64,000 nucleotides of DNA from Strigops habroptila (Eukaryota > Chordata > Aves > Psittaciformes > Psittacidae), in the NCBI RefSeq assembly GCF_004027225.2, contig NC_044297.2, positions 2,145,569-2,209,568 on the forward strand, given 5' to 3'. Shown one piece after another: positions 27,641-41,300 of this stretch (positions are counted from its first letter, which is position 1; each line of letters begins with the position of its first letter). The notes under the pieces are model-generated. The model saw only the letters and a list, made by a program, of their open reading frames with translations. It had not been told where the DNA came from and searched no databases. The translations under genes were made by a program, and so were the position numbers.

Positions 27641-27828
27641 TAGAATCCCAGGCTGGTTTGGGTTGAAGGGAGCTTAAAGCTCATCCAGTTCCACCCCCTG
27701 CCACGGGCAGGGACACCTTCCACTAGAGCAGGTTGCTCCAAGCCCCTGTGTCCAACCTGGCCTTGAACACTGCCAGGGATGGGGCAGCCACAGCTTCTCT
27801 GGGCACCCTGTGCCAGCGCCTCAGCACC
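27641..27828 (-). mobile_element. CR1 LINE 3' fragment (minus)
   Basis: A young-subfamily CR1 3' end of about 190 bp, 170 bp upstream of the TMEM230 coding exon acceptor and antisense to that gene. Confidence 0.94.
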
Positions 27829-28030
27829 CATTTAGGCTTAAATACAAGGCTTTGTTTGAAATGATTTAATTTATGAACAAGGATAAAGATGCCTTTTGGT
27901 CAGTACAGGCTTGTTCCTCTTCAGAAACTCGATCCATGTCTCTCAGACTCTATCATCCACTTTGATCTGATTTCATTTTCTCTATTTGTCTTTGTTTCCA
28001 GGCTCTAGCTGAGGCTCAGGCTTCCTTGGA

Positions 28031-29631
28031 ATGATGCCATCACGTACAAACCTGACTGCTGGGATTCCCAGTAGCAAAGTCAAATATTCCAAGCTCTCCA
28101 GCACTGATGATGGATATATTGACCTGCAGGTAAGAAGTGGGGAAGGAAACCTCTTGCTGCTGCTCCTCTGACTGTAAACCTCAAGGAGAGGCTGCTCCAG
28201 CTTTGCACAGGCAGGGGAGGCTCTGGTTTTGTTTGTCTTCAGTTGAGCAGCCTCAGCTCAGGGCTTGGAACTGGATGATTAAGGTCCTTTCCAACCCAAA
28301 CCACTCCAAAAAGTAATCTGCAAGCCACTGCTTCAGCCCTTTTCCTGCAAGAAGCCTCGTAGAGCTCAACTGGAAAGAAGGCAACTGCTTTAATGGGGTC
28401 AAATGGGTTTCTTAGGAGGGAGGAGAGGACTGGAGCAGATGGGGCAGTGAGGGTGTAAGCCCCAGCTCAGCAAGAATTCCTTGCAGCACTCTGCTTCCTC
28501 TGGGATTCACACCTCTGCCATGGTGGGAGGGGACTGTGCTGAGTTAAGCTCTTTTATATTTGTGATTCTTTCCCTGCAGTTCAAGAAGAGCCCACCAAAA
28601 ATCCCCTACAAGGCAATTGCATTGGCCGTCGTGCTCTTCATGATCGGGACCTTCCTCATTATCATAGGAGCCCTCCTCCTGGCTGGATACATTAGCAAAG
28701 GCGTAAGTGATGGCACTTCTGATCTGAGTTTTGCATCGCCTGTTCCTCAAATCCTGCCATGAATCTACTATGTTCAGTGTAGAAATTGAGAGCAAAAGGC
28801 AGACATCATCCCCTCCCTGCACCACCCCGCTGGGGTTTGCTGCCTGCAGCCCCGTGTCTCTGGCAGCAGAGCCCTCTGATGCCTTCGGTTAGCAAGCCTG
28901 GAGCAGGTTCAGAGCTGCACTGGGGATGTGCCAGGCAGGGCAGGGTTTCTCTGTCCTCCCTGGGGTGCAGTTCCATTTTCATGCTGCATCCCTGCAGAGC
29001 TCAGCTTTGTGCTGGGATCGATGCTCTTGTGGAGGAGATACCGGACCTCCCCACAGGCCGCAGCACTGCTTGTCTCTTCTCCCAGTGTTTATGACCCATC
29101 AAAAGGACTCTGTTCTGGGTGCTCCATGGCACATTTCTCCTTTTACCTTGTGCCTCTGGAATTGCTTTACAGTTGGCAGCCGCTGCTTATCACTGTGGAA
29201 GCAGCAGCGTTTGGGCTGTATCAGGTGCAGTCCAGGCACAGGCAGAGCTGGTTTGTTCCATGTGTTAGGAGGAACCACCCCTCTGATCTAAAGAAGTTCA
29301 GTTGAGGGCTTCCTGTAGCAAGGAGGAGAGGATTTAGAGCTCAGCCTGAAGAAAACAGAGCTATTTCTCATTTAAGATGAGTTTTGGAGGGGCTTTTTTG
29401 CCAGCTACACCTTAGGGATGAATAATTAAGACAAAGGAATGATTCCCCCGTACAGATCCCTTCTTACTGCTTGTATGTCTCTCCATGCAGGGAACAGACC
29501 GTGCTATCCCCGTGCTCATCATTGGGATCCTCGTGTTCCTCCCAGGCTTCTACCACCTGCGCATTGCTTACTACGCCTCCAAAGGCTACCGGGGCTACTC
29601 CTACGACGACATCCCGGATTTCGATGACTGA
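28031..29631 (+). CDS. TMEM230: TMEM230, small two-pass membrane protein of secretory/recycling vesicles
   Basis: TMEM230 is a small multi-pass protein of trans-Golgi, synaptic and recycling vesicles, linked to vesicle traffic. Three coding exons: 28031-28129, 28580-28702, 29491-29631, all in phase 0, giving 363 nt and 120 residues, the same length as the human short isoform. The first coding exon starts at an acceptor (exon from 28002) with 29 nt of 5' UTR, then the conserved M-M-P-S-R-T-N start. Hydrophobic segments lie at about residues 43-67 and 80-97. The C-terminus ends in the conserved [11 protein letters not shown]. It follows PCNA on the same strand, as expected from vertebrate synteny. 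Confidence 0.98.
28262..28312 (+). mobile_element. CR1 3' tail fragment (plus)
   Basis: About 50 bp matching the CR1 end ('ggaactggatgattaagg...aacccaaaccac') in the first TMEM230 coding intron. Confidence 0.65.
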
Positions 29632-30680
29632 GCAGTGGATGTAACCCCCTTGTTCTTAGGTTGGCACTAAGAGCTGTTAGTTACCCTGGCGATCAGAGAG
29701 GGCTGTAGCTGAAGTTAATCGCTCATGAGACACCAGTTCCTGGTGTTGCAGGTTTCAGGATTCACCATCAGGTGAGAAGAACGTGGGGTTTAGGGTGGTT
29801 TTCCTCTTGTGGTTCCATGATGCTGGTTGCTTGTAAGAACCTCTCCTTGGGCAAGGCAATTCTAGCCCTCTTCCCAAAATAGATGAGCCAGTCTCAGCAG
29901 CAGCAAAGAGACTTGGGCCTTTTTTAACTGTTTTACAGAGTTTCCTTTAGTTTTCAGTGAGCTTGTGGCTGTTGTTGGGTTTCCCTTTGCAGACAAACCC
30001 CATAGTTCAATTCTCCTTCTGCTCCCTGTCCGTAGGAAATGCTTCCAAACTACTTGTCCTGTGCTTGTCGGGAGTTAACAAAAGCCAGGGGGAAAACTGC
30101 ACCTGAAATCAGCTACACATAGTGCATTTGCTACACAGCCCCTCATCAGATGGAGCAAGCTCATGTACTCAGCAGACCCATGCTTCAGGAGAAAGCTTTG
30201 TCCCACACCAGTGTTCGTTTGGCAAAATCTGCTTATCCTTTACAAAGGTGGTTGCTGGATTTTGCTTGTGCTAAACAAAAGGATACAGGGAAGAAGGACT
30301 GGAATTCAGACCAGGATTCAAGTGTCTAAATAGCAAACATCTTGGGTTTGACTAGTGTGGCTATTGGAGATGCTTGAATTCCAGCTGGCTGGCTCTATAC
30401 ATGGAATCATTTTGCCCTCATCTAGATGATAAGCTGTGCATAGTAAAAAGAAACTCTCTATATAGTTTATAGTGAATAAATCCCATTTGTATTGTTTTGC
30501 CAGCTTCAGTGATAGGTTATTCAGGGAAAACAGATGAACAGCTCTAGTTTATGTCAAGGTAAAACAGCCTTTCTCCTGAAGTGGGAATGAACTCGGTGTC
30601 CTGGAGAACAAGTATGTGACAAGTAGTGATGCAATTAAAATGTATATAATATGAATAAACTTCACTCTATTCTGTGTACA
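29632..30680 (+). other. TMEM230: TMEM230 3' UTR with two polyadenylation signals
   Basis: Roughly 1 kb after the stop with no repeats. AATAAA hexamers lie at 30475-30480 and 30654-30659, about 180 bp apart. The second is followed by a T/G-rich stretch. Two alternative 3' ends are likely. Confidence 0.75.
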
Positions 30681-32522
30681 AATCATAAGCTTGTCTCTTC
30701 CACCTTCACAGATCTCGGTGTGCACTAAAAGCTGCTTGGGACAGCCAGATTAAGGCTTTAGCTGAATCTGCTGTTGCAGTCCCTGCAGGCTTTGCTGAGC
30801 CAGCAGCTTCCAACAGCTCCATGTGCTCTCCAGGACCCTGGGCTGAGCTGGGGAGCTGGGATTACCCTCCCAGCAATCCAGGGTGCTTTGGTATGGCTGG
30901 AGAATGTGCTGCTTCAGGAGGGCAGGATCCGCTTTCTGAACCTCAGGTGCAGTCCTTATTAAACGTGCAAAGACCCCAGGTTGCAATTGCTTTGGTTTGG
31001 GGTCCAAACACCCCGTTCCTTTTGCTGTGTGATGTAGTAGGAGCAGTGTCTGGATACAGCTTTGCAGGCTGGTCCTGGCTTTCCAGAACTGTCAGGTTTG
31101 CCTCATATTGACTGATGGAAGAGCAGTATCGCTGTGAGTGCAGAGCAGGTCTGTGGAGCTGTTGAGATGGGAACAGCGCTGGATGAACACCTTGCTCTGA
31201 AAGTACTCCTAAAATTGCCTGTTTTCCTCCTCCAACGTTCTAGATTAAACCCAAAACCTGAGCCAAGACCTTTTTTTAACCTCCATCTCTTCCCCTCCTT
31301 TGACTGGATTGGTTTGTGTGTGTCCCAGTGTTGAATCCTGAGGAATAACTGAATCCAGGATCTCCCTTTCTCACTCTGCACGTTCTCTGCTGCGTCACAC
31401 CAGCCCTGTCGCGTTCCTGACGCTTCCCAGATGTTGTCACATCGTGCCTGGCAGCAGCTGAAACGTGTCCATTAAAGCTGGGTCTGGCCAGGAGAGCGGC
31501 TGCTGACGCAAAGCCATGAATCAGCCTCTATTAGGGGACAAGAATATGGGTTTTGGGAAAGGGGAGAGGAAGTGGAAGGGAAGTTTAGATGGAAAAAGAA
31601 AAGGGGGAGGGAGAAGATGCTTTCAAGTGGGGCTGATAAGATGCAGGAAGTTTAGAAGCCTGGTGGTCAACTAAGAAGAAGTAAATGCTTAAGGATAACA
31701 AAAAGGGGACTGGAGGAAAGGGCATTCATTCATTTCTCTTTCATTTGACAGAAGCAAAGGCCTCTGGCAGTGCAGTGGAGAAAGAAGAGCAGCCCCTGCC
31801 CTAATGCTTGGAGGGTTGTCTGCATGAGGGTTGGCCCCAGGGAAATTTTCCTCTCTACAGGGATTGTTTTATATCTAATGTGGAAAAAAGGAGGCATTTT
31901 GGGAAAGAAAGAAGGTCTATTGAGTGCTGGAAGAATGGAGATCCAGATGACTTCATTCTTTGAGTCGATATATTGCATTCTAAGCAGGGTTGTCCTCCAG
32001 AGTGTAAGTCTGTAGATGTTCAAATGTCACTAACTGTCTAGCTGTAGAGTAGCTAATAGCCAGGGGTCCATTTTCTCTTGCAAAATAGCATGATTTTCCC
32101 TTTATTTCAAGAGATTGGAAGACTTTACTGCAAACATCTTGTTTCTCCAAGCCTGGTGCATGCCGTAGCAGTGGTGCTGCTCTGCTGTAGATCTGAGTGC
32201 AACCGGTGCATGAGCCCTTTTCTATGTAAAGCATTGTGCAAGGATGGAGCTCCATCCAGAATGGAGCTGTTGTTTCGGTGCTGATCCAATACAAAAGGAT
32301 CTTTTCAATATTCCTCCCACTCCTGCCATGCTGGGGACCTGCTGCAGGAGCTCCATGGCTGGTTGTGCTCCTGCTGCCTTGTCCAAGCACCCGAGTGTGG
32401 AGCTATGTCCTTCCCTTCACCTGGCAGACGCTGCTGCCAAATCCCACAGTTTGTGGCTCTGTTCCTCTCATCCCTTCTGGAAAATCCTGGGAGTTGTGGG
32501 TTTGAGGAGAACTGCCTGACCC

Positions 32523-32922
32523 ATAGAATCCCAGACTGATTTGTGTTGGAAGGGACCTTAAAGCTCATCCAGTTCCAACCCCCTGCCACGGTCAGGGACA
32601 CCTTCCACTAGAGCAGGTCGCTCCAAGCCCCTGTGTCCAACCTGGCCTTGAACACTGCCAGGGATGGGGCAGCCACAGCTTCTCTGGGCACCCTGTGCCA
32701 GCGCCTCAGCACCCTCACAGGGAACAACTTCTGCCTTATCTCCAACCTGAACTTCCCCTGTTTCAGTTTAAACCCATCACCCCTTGTCCTATCACTCCGG
32801 TCCCTGATGAAGGTCCCTCTCCAGCATCCTTGTAGCCCCCTGCAGACACTGGAAGCTGCTCTGAGGTCTCCACGCAGCTTCTCTTCTCCAGGCTGAGCAT
32901 CCCCAATGTTCTCAGCCTGGCT
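32523..32922 (-). mobile_element. CR1 LINE 3' fragment (minus)
   Basis: About 400 bp, from the tail through the 'cttctcttctccaggctgag' block. It is one of the longer young copies. Confidence 0.95.
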
Positions 32923-33508
32923 ACAGTGCTGAGGGTAATAGGAGAAGCTTCTGGTTCTAGAGCAAGGCTTGAATGACAAATAAGGCTCTGGTTGAACGCT
33001 GATGGATGAGGATAATACTGATAATATTGAGCATCATCCATTCCGGGCACTTGGAAAAGCAGCTGTGTCAGGGAAAAAACCAGTCAGCATTTATGTGGCT
33101 TAATGGGGTGTTATTATGCACAGCAGCTCTGGAGAAAGAACAGGCACCCGATTTGAGGCTTTTCTCTAGGTTACAAGTGCTTCAATTCATGTGTCCTCAG
33201 TGATGTTTTCCTGTTGCTGTTGTGTGGTGTATTTATATGATTATGCACTTAATTTAATACTATGAAGTTGCTGGAAGGACATTTGGAAACGTGGTTCTGG
33301 AGTCGTGTGGCCTGAGCTTGGTGGATTGTTCCCCCAGTGTGTTACTTATAAAAGCAAAGACTCATTTTAAGTTGATCTTATGAGTTATTTCTTTTATGTC
33401 TGGAGGGAACAAAGCGAACTGAAGTTCCGAAGCATCATCCCCCCAGAGGACACTTCTCTTGGTAGCAAAGCTGTTTGAAACATGGAGGTGGATAAATCAG
33501 ATGAGCAC

Positions 33509-33697
33509 AAGTTGCCCAGAGAAGCTGTGGCTGCCCCATCCCTGGCAGTGTTCAAGGCCAGGTTGGACACAGGGGCTTGGAGCAACCTGCTCTAGTGGAA
33601 GGTGTCCCTGCCCGTGGCAGGGGGTTGGAACTGGATGAGCTTTAGGGTCCCTTCCAACCCAAACCAGTCTGGGATTCCATGACTCTGTGATTCTCTG
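33509..33697 (+). mobile_element. CR1 LINE 3' fragment (plus)
   Basis: The young subfamily, from 'ttgcccagagaagctgtggc' to a tail ending 'gactctgtgattct'. Confidence 0.94.
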
Positions 33698-34110
33698 CTC
33701 CTTATCTCCTCACCTGCAATGGCTTGTTAACAGCAGATTGTGCTCCCCAAGGCAGAATGGAGCATGTTCCTCTGCAGGAAGCTCCTTACCACTGTTGGTG
33801 GTGCAAATGCCACCAGCTGGGAGGGATGGCCACCAGTGGCTCCTGGCTCAAAGATGCTGTGTGTAACTGATTTTCTAACACTTCCCAGAGCCGGGTTCCA
33901 TCACGAAGGGAAGTCAGGCACCAGACTTGTACCAAGTGGTGACATTCAAGTGTAGAGCCAAGGAGTCAACCTGCTGCCCACACAGCGGGCTTCCAGGAGA
34001 GGCTTCAATCCAGAGATGGTGTGAAGAGCACAGCCGTGGTCTCTGCCAACTCAGGCACTGGGTAATGCTGGTAACAGTGAGGGCTTATAGCAAGCACTGC
34101 ATCCAATGTT

Positions 34111-34291
34111 GCATCAGGCATTGGAACAGGCTGCCCAGGGCAGGGCTGGAGTCACCGTCCCTGCAAGTGTTCACACCCCGTGTAGCCGAGGCCTCAGTGC
34201 CATGGGTTAGTGGTGGCCTTGGCAGTGCTGGGGAATGGTTGGACTTGATGAGCTGAAAGATCTTTTCCAACCTGGTTGATTCTGTGATCTG
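34111..34291 (+). mobile_element. CR1 fragment, second subfamily (plus)
   Basis: Shares the 'ccgaggcctcagtgccatgg' and 'ttagtggtggccttggcagt' blocks with the copy at 19.5 kb, in opposite orientation. It ends with 'tggttgattctgtgat'. Confidence 0.9.
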
Positions 34292-34384
34292 CAAGGTCAT
34301 GGCTAATTCCCTTGTTGGGAGATCCTGTAGAAGGATACCTGCCCGAAAGGGGCTTTCAGTGTTACATGGCAAAAATTGGACGGG

Positions 34385-34735
34385 AAGGGACCTTAGAGCA
34401 GCTCCAGTGCCTAAAGGGGCTCCAGGAAACCTGGACAGGGGCTTTGGACAAGGGCCTGTAGGGACAGGCCAAGGGGAATGGCTTTAACCTGCCAGAGGGG
34501 AGATTGAGATGAGCTCTGAGGCAGAAGCTCTTCCCTGTGAGGGTGCTGAGGTGCTGGCACAGGGTGCCCAGAGAAGCTGTGGCTGCCCCATCCCTGGCAG
34601 TGTTCAAGGCCAGGTTGGACACAGGGGCTTGGAGCAACCTGCTCTAGTGGAAGGTGTCCCTGCCCGTGGCAGGGGGTTGGAGCTGGATGAGCTTTAAGGT
34701 CCTTTCCAACCCAAGCCAGGCTGGGATTATATGAA
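34385..34735 (+). mobile_element. CR1 LINE 3' fragment (plus)
   Basis: About 350 bp reaching further 5' than most copies ('cctggacaggggctttggac' block). It lies right after another CR1 in the same orientation, so two insertions sit in near-tandem. Confidence 0.94.
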
Positions 34736-35236
34736 CTATCTGTGGAAATGAAAGGCAGAGAATGTCATGACTCAGAGTGAGCTACGACCCCCCCGTGGTA
34801 TAAATACAACCATAAACCAAATGCTTTGAACAAACAGCACAATCTGCAGCAGCATCTCTGGTGCTTTTCTGGTGCCCATCACGCAGGAGCACTCAGAGCA
34901 GCTCCTGTGCTCAGGGTTTCTTGCTTTCTGTCAACTGCAATTAGCCAAATCCAGCAACGCTTGCCACTGAGAGGCTTGGTGCCACGCTGTGCTCTTCCAG
35001 CTATATGGATTTTGCTTAGCATAAAAGACAACGTAAAAGCCCTGCAGGGCAGGAAGAAATGACTCGGCATAAAGGTTCTGTCCCTTCTAATCACATTTGT
35101 CCTGTGCTCCACTTAAACCCTGGTCTCAATGAGTTTCTCTATGCTCGCCCCATACTCCTCCCCCTCATTCCTCATCCTTTAAAGTCCCAAGTATCAGCCC
35201 ATTCATACAACTGCTCCTCACATCTTCTGCCTCCCC

Positions 35237-35345
35237 TTAGACATGGGTTAGTGGTGGACTTGGCAGTCCTGGGGTAAAGGTTGGACTTGATGATCTTAAA
35301 GGTCTTTTCCAACTGAGTTGATTTCTATTCTATTCCATTCCATGA
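35237..35345 (+). mobile_element. CR1 tail, second subfamily (plus)
   Basis: The last ~105 bp of the 19.5/34.1 kb type. It ends in a short ATTCTATTCC-like tail repeat. Confidence 0.85.
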
Positions 35346-37577
35346 GCTTTCTCCCAGCCCTTCCTGGGGGGTTTGTCCTGCTCTTCCCAGTAAGATCTCT
35401 ACCTGCAAAGCACCTCCAGGACTCCTTGGCTGATCCCACCTTCCCACTTGGCACTTTCCTTGTGCTGTGCTCTGAAGCTGCAGCTCATCAGTTTAGCAGG
35501 TAAGAGCAAACTGCACTTAGAGCTTTGGTTTGCCTGTTCCAGCTTGGGGATGTTGCAGTCCTGCCTTCATCTTCTGCCTTCTCTACCTGCTGAAAAGAAA
35601 TGGTCTTTGCCTTTCTCCTAGAGCTCTGGGTTCAGCCCAGCCGTGTTGTGCATTCCCTATGTGAAATGTGGATGTTCACAGCATTTCCTTTCTCCTTCCT
35701 TAACACACAAGCAGCTTGAGGTTTTTAGGAATGCTGGGTTTAACTAAAAATAGTCCAGACAGTTCAGGGCCATGAGAGATTCCTCTCTCCCAAGAGAATT
35801 GCCTTTATTCTGACACAGAGCCAAGGGATAAGGGAAGGGGGGGGAAATCTCAGGGCATAAAAAGCTTAATTGCGGATCAGAAATGATTGATTCCAAATGA
35901 TTTCATTGACTGTTTTTGTCTAGGAAGGTGTCAAGAAACGTCTTTTAATTGGAAGTAAGGCAGTTATTAAGAGGTCTGTTTTTGTGACCTGCATGGACAG
36001 AGCTTGCTTACGACAAGAATCAGGAAGCAAACGCTTCCTTCCTCTCTGCTGCACTTGCTGGATACCAAGCCGTGATGTTGGCCTTCATCTCTGGAGCAGC
36101 ATAAAGGCTGCTTTGGAGCTTGCCCCTCTGACAGTAACACAGGCCTGGGAATCCATACAGAGCGTTTCCAGTTCTCTGCAATTGCAGGAAGGAACAAAAC
36201 TGTGACGAATCTTCTTTGAGAGGACTCTTCCTGCTCTGGTGAAGGAGCTGCTTTGGCACTGAACACCTCAGTTCTGTGGAGGCATCACTATTTCAGTCAG
36301 GGCTGTTCAAATGGAGGAGAACAAAACCCATTAGTCACCACTAATTCATTTTTATTGTGAAACATTTACTTGGACTGAAGTAGGAGCTGCTCTTAAGTCT
36401 TTAAAGGATTAGCTGCCTGCTGGTCTTCCGTGCCTGCAACCGTTTATCTAAGCTACTGCTGCAAATCACGCTGTTAACCTGTCATGCAAGGTTTGAACCT
36501 CTCCTTCCTTGTCAGTGGGAAATGCGTGGTACATGTGGGATTGCTGATGGGATAGTGGGAAATGACTGCATCCACAGTCAGGACTTCTGGGTTCTTTCCC
36601 CAGCTTCTTGAAGGAGGGAGACGACAGCAAATGAATATATTGCTAATTGTCCACTTGAGGACATTGCAAAACCAACTGAGGGGCTGTAAAGAGTTTAGGG
36701 AACATGAGATGTTTACAAATGCATCCTGCCCCCTGCTTCCATCTTTTCCATGTGCTGTTACCAGGGCAAATAATTCCTCTCCCTCCTGCTGACCCGTCAG
36801 CACGCAGCATTTCCATCCTGCTCCATCCTCGTACTCGGCATTTGTCGTCCCGTGTTGCATCATGTTTAACACAAGGGGTCAAAGCAACTGACCAAAAACC
36901 AGCTGCCAGGGGAAGGTTTGCTCATGCAAGAGCATCAGTTTCTGAGCTAAAAGCCGTGCTGAGCAAAGGAGACTTTCATTCTAGACAGAATCCTAGAAAG
37001 CTGCGACTTCACCTCACAAGGGTTATTTCTTACTCTTACGCATGTAGTATCTTTAGTGTAAAGGGAAAGATCTCATGTCCTGAAGCCTACAAATACTGAT
37101 TAGTGGCACCATATAATTTTCTAGCAGTTGTTTTCATTAGTATGTCATTAGACAAAGTCATAGTGATTCTTCTTGTCTCTCAACACAACAGTTCATGTCG
37201 CAGCACGACTTCTCCACTGCTATTTTGCGTGCTGCTTTCCCAGATCAATGTCTTATTTTCTTTGCATTTGATCCTGCAGGTCAAGTGAATCCTTTCTGCC
37301 TTTTATTGCGTGAGAACAGAGGCAGGATTGTAACATGCCTAAAAATGGGCCAGTGCATGGTCTCCAACTTCAAATATAGAAAACTGTATTTGTCAAGGTT
37401 TCTCTTTGTTGGGCGGCTGCATTTCAAATCGCTAAGATGACACTTCAAAGTTCAACTTACAAACGGCTTGTGTTTTAATCCTCCCCGTGAAACAAGGGAG
37501 GCTCTTTGATTTGCGCCCGCAGTCACTGAGACATTGAATGCTTGAAGCTGGGAGCCTGCTTCACTCCTGGGAGCTTA

Positions 37578-38350
37578 TCATAGAAGGGATGGAGGGAAGG
37601 TTGGAAGGGACCTTAAAGCTCATCCAGTTCCAACCCCCTGCCACGGGCAGGGACACCTTCCGCTAGAGCAGGTTGCTCCAAGCTCCTGTGTCCAACCTGG
37701 CCTTGAACACTGCCAGGGATGGGGCAGCCACAGCTTCTCTGGGCACCCTGTGCCAGCACCTCAGCACCCTCATAGGGAACAACTTCTGCCTAAGAGCTCA
37801 TCTCAATCTCCCCTCTGGCAGGTTAAAGCCATTCCCCTTGTCCTGTCCCTCCATTCCTTGTCCAAAGCCCCTCTCCAGGTTTCCTGGAGCCCCTTTAGGC
37901 ACTGGAGCTGCTCTGAGGTCTCCCCTTCAGGAGCCTTCTCTTCTCCAGGCTGCCCCAGCCCAGCTCTCTCAGCCTGGCTCCAGAGCAGAGCTGCTCCAGC
38001 CCTCGCAGCAGCTCCGGGGCCTCCTCTGGCCTCGCTCCAGCAGCTCCACGTCCCTCTGGTGCTGTTGCCCCAGAGCTGGATCAGGACTGCAGGGGGGGTC
38101 TCCCCAGAGCGCAGCAGAGGGGCAGGATCCCCTCCCTGAGCTGCTGCTCACGCTCTGGGGGTGCAGCCCAGCACACGGGGGGGTTCTGGGCTCAAGCACA
38201 CACTGAAGCCGGGTCATGGGGAGCTTCTCCTCACCCAACACCCCCAAGTCCTTCTCCTCAGGGCTGCTCTCATCCTTTATCAGGGTCGGTGCACCAAGAT
38301 GTTGTCCTGCTCCGATGCTTCCCGCCCTGTCAACAGGGCCCAGGCCTCCT
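37578..38350 (-). mobile_element. long CR1 LINE 3' fragment (minus)
   Basis: The longest CR1 piece in the window (~770 bp). It runs from the 3' tail at 37578 through the UTR-like blocks into the part with 'cagcagctccggggcctcct' and 'ccctccctgagctgctgctc', close to the ORF2 3' end. Frames in it are broken remnants, not a working gene. Confidence 0.9.
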
Positions 38351-41300
38351 GAGGGACTAAGGGCAGGCACACATCCCTTCAACCAGCTCTGCTATAGTTA
38401 GGGAAAATACTTTAACCACGGCAAGATGAGCCAGAGCTTGCAAGAACACTTCAGTGACACTGCATCAGACTGGCTGACACTAATTATGAGTTGTGGAGAG
38501 GTGGCACTTCAGGCAGGGAAGGAGTTAACACAATAAAGGGCAATTTGCTGGGGAGAAGTTGGAGTTCATTGTTCAAGGCTCCGCTGTGGATTTCCTTTTT
38601 ATCCTTCATCTCTGAGGCTTGGCTCTCATCAGAAAAGGGGTTGCTAGTCCTTCCTCTCTCTGTTTTTATTTAGACCGTGAGCCCTCCGAGGCAAGGACTG
38701 CATCTTAACCTGTGTGCAGCAGCACAGTGGGAAAGCTTCATCGGGAAGGAACTATAAATAGTGAGCCTGTGCAGCCCTGTGGCATCCATGCTTGCTATAA
38801 TTGCCTGGTTTGTGCTCTTGTGACAAGTGTTAGTTCAGCTGTCTGGAAAGAAGGAACTGAAAAGTCTTACCACAGACAACTTCCAGCTCTCGAGTTGCCC
38901 ATTGAGCTTTGGTTTGGGCCCAGTTCTCCATCCTGCCCCCGAGTTCTTCTTTTCCTGTGTGTAAATGATGGTCCCCAGCGTCTGCCCAGTGTGATTTGGA
39001 CACTTCCATCTCAGCAGCAGAGCTGCAAAGGGCTTGTTGTGGTGCTGCCTATTTCCATCTCATGCCTCAGCACCACGCTCATTTGGTTTGTCTTTTGCCA
39101 CTTGCCAGAGGAGGTTGATTCTGCAGCAATGGTTTTCCTATCGCTCCTGACATCACTGTGTTTTGTTCCTACATGCTCTCATCGGGAATTAAAAGAGTCA
39201 TGGGGCAATAGTGGATAAAAGTAAAGACAAAGACCAAGTCCACCCTTCCTCCCTGAACAGTGTGTGGCTGTTCTGTCAGGATGGCTTGCAAGTGGGTTTC
39301 AGTGATGAAAGGTTAAAGCAGGAACTTTCCTTCTGCTACCACTTCTCTGCTGAGGTATGAGTAAGCAACCACAATAAGCTGCTGCCTATTCCTTGTAACA
39401 CAAAGGACCTTCATTTGAACTCTCAGTGGAGGTGGCTTAAGAAAACCCGGGTTTTATTCTGTGCTATAAAATTCCTCTAATAAACTTAAAAATGTTTCTG
39501 TGTGCCAAGTCCACATCCTTTTGGAAGTAGTTTCAGTGAAAGTAAATGCTGGTCCTGCCTATGCACATCTGTCAATGGAAGCTGCCATTTATTGCCACAG
39601 CTTTGAACAAGAGCCACGCATGAACTTGACATGAGGTGGCAAAACCCAGCTTGTCTCCTGCTTGGAGACTGTCTCTCCAAGTGACGTGGGCTTCATCCGA
39701 TGGGTAGCTACAAGCAAAACGCCAGTGTGAATGTGCACCAGCACAGCAAAAATGTCAGGAGCTGTCACCATGGGCTCCTTGCAGTGCCTCTTCTGCTGCC
39801 ACAACGTCTCAGAGTCAGGAGATGTGGCTCCAGCAATTCAGCACTATTGGCAACTAGAACCTGCCAGGAAAAGAGAGCAGGGAGGATAAATGCATGCTGT
39901 TTTCCTGCCCCCCTCCTGCTCCCACTCTTCCCAAGACGTAAGAGCTATATTCAGGGGCTGTGCTTTTGAAAAGAGGACTGGGAATGAACTCTGAGAGGTG
40001 ACTAAGCCCATCTCCTCCTTCCTCTGCCAAAGACAAGCCTTCCTCCTGACTCAGCAAGTTAAATCTCATCTATTTGGTACAGCCCCTGAGGTACCAGACA
40101 TAACAGCATCAAGAAAATTAGTTTCCCATCCAAAGCATGAGCTGTCTGGATGAGTTAGTGTTACTGTAAGAGTTCTTCCTTCCCTATGTTCACTGAAAAC
40201 ATGTGGCCAATGTGGTTTGAACAACCCTATAGCAAGAAGCACAGGAACCTGGTCTGGGTTGTTTGTACTGTGCTGGCTGCCAGAATCTGCTCTCCATTTG
40301 CACAACATTTTGCACAGACAAAGGTGAAAGAAGGTCTCCTCTCTCCAAAAGCTACCAGAGGTAAAACCATCTTGATATAAGCAGCAGGGATCCAATAATT
40401 CTGCAACTATGCAGATTTTTTTCCTTCTCCTCCTCCCCTATTGATTTATGATGTGAATTGAGGCAACTCTAACTTTGCAACCCCTGCTATTTATCTCCTG
40501 CAAGCGCAGCAGTACATCTGCCTCTCGCATCGCTGGCTGAAGCCTCAGTAATTTGAGTACTTGGACCAAAGCAGTCTGAGATCCTTGGACCAAAAGCCCT
40601 ATTTGCTATTAAGAGCACTTTGCACTAATTAAACTTCATAGAATTCTCCTCGGGTTTTCCTGCCTCCGTTTTGCAGATGACACAAGTGAGAAGCTAGCTC
40701 AGAGCAGGAAGTAGGTTGTTCAGGTTTAGAAATAGTTCTTAGAAATCGCTTTTTTTTCACTATCTCTATTTCCATATAAGATGAGAGGAGGAAACAGCAA
40801 CCGAGTCATGACTTTCCCCAAGAGAAACGATGAATTTAGGTAGGTGGAGGAACCCGAGATGGCATTTTCCACTAGGTGGTGGTAGACTGCATTGTTTAAG
40901 AAGGGTTATTCACTCTTCCCTTCTTTACCTGCTAGAATAGAAGCCCAGGGTCGGCCCAGTTCAATGTTCTCTTTCCTTTACAGTTACTACTCCGTGTTCC
41001 AGGGAAAGAAGCCAAAACATCACTCCTGGTGAGCTGTTAACTCTTTTCTTGGGGAGGTTTTTTTCACCTCCCAAGAAGCTGTTGAAACACCAGAGGTTTC
41101 ATTTCTATCTTGGGCAATCCAGTAAAAGCTATTCCTATTATCCATATACATGTGTGCTGGGTTGGTCTTAACTCCTGGATCCATCCATAGGTATCACATA
41201 AAATAGTGTTGATCTGATGTGGGGCAGACTGTTTCCTTCTGTTTCCTTGTGAAAAAACAACCAATCAAAGAAAAACCCCTTCAACCCAAAACACACCAAG

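Noticed and set aside
37673-38382. 177-codon plus-strand and 137-codon minus-strand frames
   Set aside because: They lie entirely in the long CR1 fragment. The repeated translation starting [10 protein letters not shown] recurs in every young CR1 copy and is a repeat shadow, not a gene.
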